Source of the DNA: Achatina immaculata
Lineage: Eukaryota > Mollusca > Gastropoda > Stylommatophora > Achatinidae
Direction: 5' to 3'
Length of the DNA stretch: 64,000 nt
NCBI GenBank assembly: GCA_009760885.1
Contig: CM019713.1
Location: 29,506,927 to 29,570,926, forward strand
The notes beneath the pieces are model-generated. The model was not told where the DNA came from. It did not search any database and saw nothing but the letters and a program-made list of their open reading frames with translations. The translations under genes and the position numbers were made by a program. This document shows positions 56,905 to 64,000 of this stretch, in pieces. Within the stretch, counting starts at the first letter, position 1; each line of letters opens with the position of its first letter.

Positions 56905-57545
56905 GTTTTTAAAGTCTAACTAAACTTTCTATGAAAAAGAAAATTGAAGTAAATGACGTCATCACAAAATGTTCTCAAAAAAGTCATTTAATTAGTTACA
57001 ATAGTGACAGCAATGATACAACGCTGTTTTGGGTTGGCAGGAATGTATCACTGAAATATTCATTATAACAGGTGTTGGAAATGTCCACCATGGGCTTCAA
57101 GACATGACTGTACACGTCTCTTCATACTGTCAAATACTTTGTGCAAAATGTCTGTTGTTATTTCTTGAATGGTAATTCTGATTGCTTCTTTCAGGTCCTC
57201 AATTGTTTGTACATTATTTTTGTAAACATTTCCTTTCAAGAAACCCCATAGATAATAATCTAATGGATTTAGATCTGGAGAACGAGTAGGCCAAATTCCA
57301 CGAGATATTATGCGATTTGCGAAAATTTCTTTTAAAAAACCGTGTGTTGCTCTAGCTGTGTGTGTGCAGTTACACCATCTTGCAAGAACCACGCTTCTTC
57401 AATTTCACGTTCATTCAGCTGTTCTGAAAAAGGTTCCAGAATGTCAGTACGGTACCGATCGGCATTTTTAGTGCTGTTGAAGAAAACTGGTCCAATTAAA
57501 CGTTTTCTGCTGACGGCACACCATACCCCAATTTTCGCACAGGAC
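56905..57545 (-). pseudogene. DDE transposase remnant between two Gypsy copies
   Basis: The minus strand gives AKIGVWCAVSRKRLIGPVFF, WFLQDGVTAHT (second catalytic Asp) and, after one frameshift, WPTRSPDLNPLDYYLWGFLK (third catalytic Asp region). The end is CLEAHGGHFQHLL. This is an IS630/Tc1-mariner-like transposase of the DUF4817-bearing type common in invertebrates. A probable terminal repeat CACAGGGTGTTTTTAAAG lies at about 56899-56917. The 5' part, including the first catalytic Asp, is missing at the 57545 edge, where Gypsy sequence resumes. Confidence 0.82.
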
Positions 57546-57547
57546 AA

Positions 57548-58260
57548 GATCAGGTGAAGTTAAAGATGAACACGTGCAGATTTGCGGCCCGTGAGATCAA
57601 ATACTTAGATCATGTTATCAACAAGGAGAGAATTAGCCCTGACCCACAGAGAGTGTCCGCTATACAGAACCTGGTACCTCCGACGAATACAAGACAAGTC
57701 CGGGGATTTATAGGTATGGTTTCTTGCTACAGAAGGTTCATTCCTCAGGTTTCAGATATAGCTGAGCCCTTAATGAATTTGACCAGGAAGAGAGTTAGGT
57801 TCCAGTGGTCCTCTACGTGCGAAAATGCATTTCCACGTTTGCAGGACAGTCTAACAAGAATTCCATTGTTGGTACATCCTGATTTAAAACAGCCACTTGT
57901 ATTATACACGGATGCATCAGATACCTGCGTCGGTGCCGTTTTGGTAAATGAAGTAGATGACGACACATCAGCAGAGGGAAAGAAAAGTGAATGCCCAATA
58001 TATTTCCTGTCACACAGGCTGTCGAGAACCCAACAAAAATGATCAACCCTCGAGAAGGAGTTCTGTGCCATCACGTACGCCCTTCAAACATTGGATTTTT
58101 CCTTACACCAAGTACACTTTACCATTAAAACGGACCATCAGCCATTGGTGACCCTAATTCATAATAATAACATAAGTAAATCAAAATTCCAGCTTATGAT
58201 TGTGAGGTTAAATATATAAAAGGAAAACAAAATACCATCGCGGACGTATTATCACATCAG
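57548..58260 (+). pseudogene. Gypsy-type pol, copy 2: RT thumb and RNase H
   Basis: The 162-codon frame reads MNTCRFAAREIKYLDHVINK, then TRQVRGFIGMVSCYRRFIPQ, CENAFPRLQDSLTRIPLLVH and LVLYTDASDTCVGAVL. These are the C-terminal RT block (VRGFLG--- YRRFI), the connection, and the first RNase H motif (TDAS). After a stop the frame continues with LEKEFCAITYALQTL and FTIKTDHQPLVTL, the other RNase H motifs. The upstream RT catalytic part is absent, replaced by the DDE remnant. Confidence 0.88.
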
Positions 58261-58559
58261 ACAACAGACGTATATAACCAGGAAGAAGAGAGAGCGGAGA
58301 ATGCATCGAAGAGGCTAGACAGAGCTTTGGAGGTGGGAGCAATAAATTCCAATGGACTTAGGCCTGCTATATTTTTAGATTATGATGACGTTCACCAGCC
58401 CACTTAGGACACGGACGAATGTCGGTTAGATGGAGCATTGCAGCGAGTTGATATACATCAAGAGCAACGAAAAAAATCAACAAATCATAAAAATCATTTC
58501 AAACATGCAAAAAAAAAAACAAAAAACCAGAAAACAAACAGCCAGTGTAAACAGACGGG

Positions 58560-59305
58560 ATTCTCCACTATATATCCAGACCTAACGATCAACCTAGACT
58601 GAGGTTACATGTTCCCGATCAATTACGGCACTTAGCACTTCAATTCCATGATAACAACGGACATCTAGGTAGGGATAAAACTCATGACGCAATAGCTATT
58701 AAATACTATTGGCCCCACCTGTTTAGAGACTGCTGTAATTATGTCACAAAATGCTTTATTTGTCGTCAGGGAAATCGAAAAACCATCCCGGTACCACCTG
58801 TGGAAGTTGATACACCCCCTACCACATAGCCAAGATTAGCACAGATTTTTCGGGACCATATCAAATGACATCAAGAGGGAACCTATTGCATTCTGTTGAT
58901 TGCCTTACCCGCTGGTCCGAAATTTTTCCGACGTCAAGCCAAAACAGCGACACCGTAATCCATCACCTGGTGAATGACGTCATTCCGAGATTTTCAGTTC
59001 CAGTAGCCATTCTTACAGACAACGGACCAGCTTTTACATCAGATGCCTTTCAAAATACATTACAACGACTTTCACTTACACACATTAGAACGGCTTGTTA
59101 TCACCCACAGTCAAACGATATAAACGAAAGACAACATGATACCTTACATACTATACTCTCAAAACAGATCATGCAGAACAGTCAGGAATGGGATGCGTAT
59201 ATTAACCAAACTGTTGTGGCTGTTCGAATGAACAAAAACGACGGCACTGGAATATCCCTTTTTAAATTTTTCTACGGCAGAGACAGGTCTCACCGCTTGA
59301 CATAA
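58560..59305 (+). pseudogene. Gypsy-type pol, copy 2: integrase zinc finger and core
   Basis: HDNNGHLGRDKTHDAIAIKY then YWPHLFRDCCNYVTKCFICR form the H-H-C-C finger. The core follows at 58865-59305 with VDCLTRWSEIFP, AILTDNGPAFTS, a TACYHPQSNDINERQ segment and VRMNKND. The three acidic catalytic positions (D, D and E, with the last two 35-36 residues apart) are kept. A stop near 58829 separates the finger from the core, and another follows FKFFYGRDRS. Family role: inserts the cDNA into chromosomes. Confidence 0.87.
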
Positions 59306-59329
59306 TACTGAAGACGCGGGCAAAATATT

Positions 59330-60592
59330 TGGGGACAGAAGGTTATGAACTATTGCTGCGAGAACAGAACAAGGCGTTCTGACATGTCCATAGGCGTTTA
59401 AAGAAAATTTTTAAAAACTGCGCACCCGTCAAACCAGAATGACACATGCGTATCCGACCTTAGATTAGAGGACCATGTCTACCTGAAGAATCATTGACGA
59501 TCTTCCAAGTTGGAAGGAAACTGGGTGGGAGGATGTATGGTAATCGAACGATTAGGCCAAGTTACTTAAAGAGTAAATAATAAATTGAACAACCGCTCAT
59601 TAGTTATACATCGTTCCCACTTGCAGGAGGTAGAATCTGATTGGATGTCCCCGGCAGAAGATCAGAAGACGAAACATACAACGAGATATGAGGTCGGACC
59701 ATATACCGTGGGCAGTTATTACAGTCATACACACACTGGGTCAGATACCAGTTTTGATTCGCGTCACAGACCCCATAATAGTCTATCATATGATGGTAAT
59801 GTTAGCTCGGTCCACAGTCCCATTGGGGGGGGGGGGGCGCTAGATTTTGATTTTTGTTACAATTCCCGACCTACGATCTTTACAAGTTATGCGGTCAGAT
59901 CAGCAGAAGGTAGCAACAAATCGCGGGACGACAAGGCTATTTCTCATGGCGGGTGCCCCACTCTGTTGCGTGTTAGTCAACAAGGGGATTCATCTGATGA
60001 ATTTTCCACGTCAGACAATATCCCACTAGATGAACATATCCCACGAGCTGACCATATCCCACGAGCTGACCATATCCCACTAGCTGAACATCACCCGCTA
60101 GCTGAACATATCCCACGAGCTGACCATATCAAACTAGCTGACCATATCCCACTAGCTGACCATATCCCACGAGCTGAACATATCCCACTAGCTGACCATA
60201 TCCCACGAGCTGACCATATCCCACTAGCTGACCACATCCCACGAGCTGACCATATCCCACTAGCTGACCATATCCCACGAGCTGACCATATCCCACTAGC
60301 TGACCATATCCCACTAACTGACCATATCCCACGAGCTGAATTCAAAAGGACATGGAATAGATCTATACTCCATCATACACCCACCGTCCGGGCTAACTCC
60401 ATTGACTCTTCTGAAGACGATATTCCTCTGGCCCGGTTACGAGATAGGACACCCAGGGAAGGAGGACACAGGGAGGGATCTATAGAGCATCGGGAGCGAC
60501 GAGAAAACGCAGCTTGTCTCAAGGTTACAGGAGTGCTCCCCAAGGATAAGCAGAGTGTGCAAGCCCTCAAGGATTTCAATTACAACATATAA
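59330..60592 (+). CDS. Gypsy-type pol, copy 2: C-terminal domain and repeat-rich tail
   Basis: Upstream pieces read [17 protein letters not shown] and DHVYLKNH in mixed frames, equivalent to the GPY-like module. From 59585 a frame of 335 codons stays open: [19 protein letters not shown], a Ser/Thr/Asp-rich segment, then from about residue 143 to 253 tandem hexapeptides DHIPLA and DHIPRA. After them come [14 protein letters not shown] and a basic end with [11 protein letters not shown] and a stop at 60590-60592. Copy 1 has a single IPLVEL-RKTWDK and SSEDNIPLARLR in the same place, so the hexapeptide block was amplified in this copy or lost in copy 1. The frame survived the amplification because the unit is 18 bp. 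Whether it is translated is unknown. Confidence 0.7.
60013..60345 (+). repeat. 18-bp in-frame array, about 18 copies
   Basis: CATATCCCACGAGCTGAC and CATATCCCACTAGCTGAC units alternate, encoding DHIPRA and DHIPLA. A few units differ (CACCCGCTAG, ATCAAACTAG). Confidence 0.95.
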
Positions 60593-61017
60593 TCTGGGGA
60601 AGATAGGAACAGATCTCATTAGTGAACTTTGGATAAGATTACGATAGACACTAATGGCCAGGGCTACTTACAGTGCGTTGTACACTTGACAGTGACATTT
60701 GTAACATCACGGTATCTTGTATGTCTATACATACGTTCACATATAGATTTTTAAATATACAATATACAAGAATTTTTATACCAGAGGTTATAGTTCTATT
60801 ATGAATAGGTGAATACATAATTGTATTGTCATGATGATTACATTGTAAGACTTATGTACTTGTTACAAAGTTATTGGCACTTTTCTTCTTATATTCCGAT
60901 CGTTATTTTTTTAAAATAGTGATATAATGAGGCCAGTGGATTCTGGATTATAGTCACTGAGTTTTTTATCAAGTATTACACGTAGTGGATTGTACGTTAA
61001 CTCCTAAATGGAGGGTA
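60593..61017 (+). other. 3' untranslated part of the Gypsy element
   Basis: AT-rich sequence ending with the purine-rich AAATGGAGGGTA (possible polypurine tract) just before the LTR candidate. ATAATGAGGCCAGTGGATTC near 60927 is repeated with changes at about 61081 inside the LTR. Confidence 0.4.
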
Positions 61018-61845
61018 TGTGACGGCATGAGATTAGCAGATCCCATATACTGGTTGATGTTTTTCTTGAAAAATAATGGTATAATGACACCAGTGGATTC
61101 GGGATCATGCTCTTTACATTTCTGTCAATATTTATAGACGTTACTCGCAGTTTTTTTTTTTAATGGGTTATGGTTGTTTCTATTATTATTGATCCTGTAT
61201 ATTGACATTGTGAATCTAAAAGATTTAGGTCTCAGAACTATAATTAAGTTCATAGCAGGGAATATATCCTCGGTTAGAAATTCTAACATTTATGACAATC
61301 GTCGTCCAAACAAAATAAGTAAAAGATGAGGTACCTGATGACTCCGATTCTATGTTATGACCCTGTAGTATGCCGACTCCCAGATATATCTTGTGCAGCT
61401 GGAGGATTAGGAAGCCCCTGATTACGACGTATTACTTATTACGCATGCAATCAGGGGGGCGTGGCGCTCGATAAAAGCCCGGACGATAGTATTATTAGAA
61501 AACCACTGCACTGCAACGGGCTGTCCTCGTCAGCGCGTACCTAACCACTGTATGATCCGAACGGTGGCCGTAGCTGAGAAGAGCACTACCCCTCTGGTAT
61601 TGAGCCCACACATCCAATTTTGAGGATTCATAATGATATATGCATGTATTAGGGAATTTTAGTAGAAACATTGTTTACTGTTATGAGATTGTATTTTAAC
61701 TGTGTCTGTAGTTTTAACTGTAGACTTTATTAGTCGTCAATGATTTTTAGTAGTAGACAAAGACGACGGACCGTAGTGAGAGCTGAGGGAATCCATATGA
61801 CCGGGATGAGAACTTTGTAATATTTTAAAATTATTTTAAAACCTT
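61018..61845 (+). mobile_element. Probable LTR of the Gypsy element
   Basis: It starts TGTGACGGCATGAG directly after a purine-rich tract. It contains CGCTCGATAAAAGCCCGG (TATA-like, 61469-61478 region) and a GC-richer segment 61480-61560 that could be the start of R. The 3' end is not clear; a gag-like start follows at 61948. No matching 5' LTR was found, so the assignment rests on position and signals. Confidence 0.45.
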
Positions 61846-61947
61846 GCGATGTGACAGTACTGACCAAAGAAGTATACAGAAGTTACACAGGGTAAACCAA
61901 CTGAAAGGGAATCCCAAGTGTGCACCAATCAACCCAATAAACAATAT

Positions 61948-62026
61948 GAAAAGGAAAGGAAATGATAGTGACGACAGAGACTTAGAGAGTACACTTGGGG
62001 ATATAAAAAGGAAGAAAAACCCTTAG
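61948..62026 (+). CDS. Possible gag start
   Basis: A methionine-initiated frame MKRKGNDSDDRDLESTLGDI ends after 26 codons. Its charged composition and position about 100 bp after the LTR candidate suggest the first codons of a gag. Stops follow within the 56-bp array. Confidence 0.3.
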
Positions 62027-62032
62027 AGACGG

Positions 62033-62260
62033 CAGTTAGAAGAAAATGACGTGACTTAGAAAGAGAAAAGACGCGACAGAGAGACGGACAGTTAGAAGAA
62101 AATGACGTGACTTAGAAAGAGAAAAGACGCGACAGAGAGACGGACAGTTAGAAGAAAAAGACGTGACTTAGAAAGAGAAAAGACGCGACAGAGAGACGGA
62201 CAGTTAGAAGAAAATGACGTGACTTAGAAAGAGAAAAGACGGGACAGAAAGATGGACAAC
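62033..62260. repeat. Minisatellite, 56-bp unit, about 4 copies
   Basis: GACGGACAGTTAGAAGAAAA plus TGACGTGACTTAGAAAGAG and AAAAGACGCGACAGAGA repeats at 56-bp spacing (62083, 62139). Confidence 0.93.
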
Positions 62261-62869
62261 AAACAGACGGACTTCAGTTTGTTATTTTCTTACAAAACTA
62301 TAAGATACTGCTACTGATGCTGAGATCTGAAATATGTTGAAATAAAATATCAACAAAGAGCTGAGAAATCTGGGACTTGAGAATGTTGACTGTTCGTTAT
62401 TCATTGCCTGCAGTTGGGCCACTCTTCTTGGTTAGCGTTCCTTTAGTTAGGAACATGTTTCACATACCCGGCTGTGAGCTGCCAGTTAAGATCTCCCCAC
62501 CTCTCCTCCGTCAGCCAGCTTGAAGTCTTATGGCACTATCTCAGTGACTTGGCTAGACAGCAACCCGAAATTATTTGTATTGGTGTATGCATGTTTCTGA
62601 GAAATGGTTTTCGTCGTCAGCCATCACCATCATCATCACGTCCACGCAATTCATCGGATGTGAATATCAAGGTAATGCAGTCTTGACAGATACATCCAAC
62701 GTGCCAGTGTGTGATCGTCTAGGGAGTCCTGTAAAGTGTATATCATTATAGGGAGTGTTTCGTCGTCTTCTGTCTGTACAGTCGTGTTGCAGACGGCGCA
62801 ACAGACAACCAGCAGCGTACAAGTAGAAGAAATACACCCTTATTGTGTGTCAGCAACACAACCGTTACA
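62261..62869. other. No confident gene
   Basis: 62490-62560 contains LSDLARQQPEI-like codons that may be LINE debris. Nothing firm. Confidence 0.3.
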
Positions 62870-63060
62870 GTCGGAGCGCCTTGCAACCTGCCAGGGCGTG
62901 ATTTTATATCGAGCAACATTATAGATCGTTTGTCGGAGCGCGCCTTGCAACCTGCCAGGGCGTGATTTTATATCGAGCAACATTACAGATCGTTTGTCGG
63001 AGCGCCTTGCAACGTAGCAGGGCGTGATTTCCTATCGAGCAGCATATATATTGCTTCAAT
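62870..63060. repeat. Tandem repeat, about 62-64-bp unit, 3 copies
   Basis: CCTTGCAACCTGCCAGGGCG, TGATTTTATATCGAGCAACA and a TTTGTCGGAGCG segment recur from 62879, 62943 and 63005. Confidence 0.9.
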
Positions 63061-64000
63061 GCCTTGCACACTGACGAGGCATTTCGCTTATCGATAGTCT
63101 TCATGATCTCAGGGCGCCTCTCTTACCACCGGAGAGCGCAAGTGGTTAGACATACAAAGCTTACTAGTTGAACTAGGGCGTGATTATAGTCTATTTCACA
63201 GGTTTAAGCCATATAATGAAGACAAGCACATCTAGCCGACCAAGAGGGAGATCACAGACGAGTACACTGATGACCGATTGTTGTTCCCCTACTCGAGAAC
63301 TGAACACCACTGATCGTAGTGAAAGGATCTACCAAGTCAAGCAAGCATTATCGGCGAGAAGTGAACGACTGATCATAGTAGAAACACTGTGTTGATGACA
63401 GAGGATATCCAAAAGTCAGACACTAGGGGGAATGATGATGAGAGGTAAATAAACTTATACATTGAAATGTGATGCTATGACGTAGGCGTATGTATGTTGA
63501 TGCATTGTAACAGAATACAATAGGTAAATGGTTTGGATAAAGGAAAAAGAGTAGTCTCCCCTGTAAAGAGCAAATTTTCGAAAATTATAGACTTGCGCAG
63601 CAAGCGAAATAACTAATGTAAAGTTCGCATGTGTTGGTGCGCATTGCGAACGAATTGAAAAAGACCCAGAAAGGAGCAGACGAACAAGAAAAAAAAAAGG
63701 TTAAGACCAGCAAGAAGAAGCGAAAAGCTGAAAGTCAGAGACATGTTGTTTGTTAGGTTTTGCTCTGGAAGGTTCGTTAGGACGGTTGCTTTGTAATGTA
63801 AGTTTTTGGGGTGGACTGTCCTTTTTAGGACAATTTGTTAGTATGTAGTTTTTGTATTTTGTCCTTTTTAGGAAAAAACGTATGTTAGAGTTGTTCTCGG
63901 ATGTCTGCGAGGATGGTTTGATTTCACAGTGTAGCTTTTGGTTGCCTGTCCTTTTTAAAGGCAAAAACGTGCATTAGAGCGACTATGTAATGTAAGTTGA
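63061..64000. other. No confident gene; short repeats at the edge
   Basis: A 70-codon frame at 63180-63395 is Ser/Thr/Arg-rich and not recognised. From 63780 a diverged repeat containing GTCCTTTTTAGGA occurs three times with about 50-90-bp spacing and may continue beyond the window. Confidence 0.35.

Noticed and set aside
60091..60345. Antisense Gly/Ser/Ala or Gly/Tyr/Gln repeat protein ([12 protein letters not shown])
   Set aside because: Shadow of the in-frame hexapeptide array on the plus strand, which has pol context.

Overview
This is a repeat-dominated piece of a metazoan nuclear genome. It shows spliced coding exons with GT/AG borders, long introns, and degenerate retrotransposons and DNA transposons. 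Many minisatellites and (AT)n, (GA)n and (ATC)n tracts are also present. The mix of RTE/CR1-like LINE tails, mariner, hAT, Penelope-like and Gypsy (Ty3) remnants suits an invertebrate; a marine mollusc is my best guess, but nothing in the window proves the phylum. There are no bacterial-style operons, and most open frames are tandem-array shadows or transposon debris.

Only one host gene is convincing. It lies on the minus strand and is represented by a 2.46-kb exon (16448-13988), a 117-bp exon (11643-11527), a probable 120-bp exon (9528-9409) and a terminal exon (7220-6999). All junctions are in phase 0. Splicing the first two joins a canonical PDZ-domain core, and the last exon is a short coiled coil plus tail. 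A further upstream exon may lie at 35776-35706, which would make 16.5-35.7 kb one large intron. The large exon carries a 4-bp duplication (ACTGACTG on the plus strand, 15376-15383) that shifts the frame.

Layout: 0-6.6 kb holds hAT, LINE and mariner debris and a three-level nest (retroposon inside mariner inside an older interspersed repeat). 7-18 kb is the PDZ gene, whose introns contain a Penelope-like remnant, LINE tails and arrays of 34-58 bp units. 18.3-21.6 kb is a perfect-looking 1,619-bp tandem duplication. 22-28 kb has two opposed LINE reverse-transcriptase remnants followed by a 4.7-kb array of a 64-bp unit that appears to have grown out of the LINE itself. 28.6-34.1 kb carries two overlapping tandem duplications (1,677 and 1,509 bp), followed by two related 30-bp arrays to 35.1 kb. 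36-39.5 kb has more arrays, a tRNA-like SINE head and a LINE tail. 40.6-43.9 kb is a 1,700-bp tandem duplication ending in a 27-bp array. 44-64 kb is a graveyard of Gypsy-type elements, a long antisense LINE (50.5-47.4 kb), DDE transposon tails, one probable LTR with a TATA box, and further arrays.

The genes do not form a pathway. The interest lies in genome dynamics: birth of a minisatellite from a LINE coding segment, repeated 1.5-1.7 kb tandem duplications, and in-frame expansion of a 6-residue repeat in a Gypsy polyprotein. All identities come from reading motifs by eye; no alignment or search was run.
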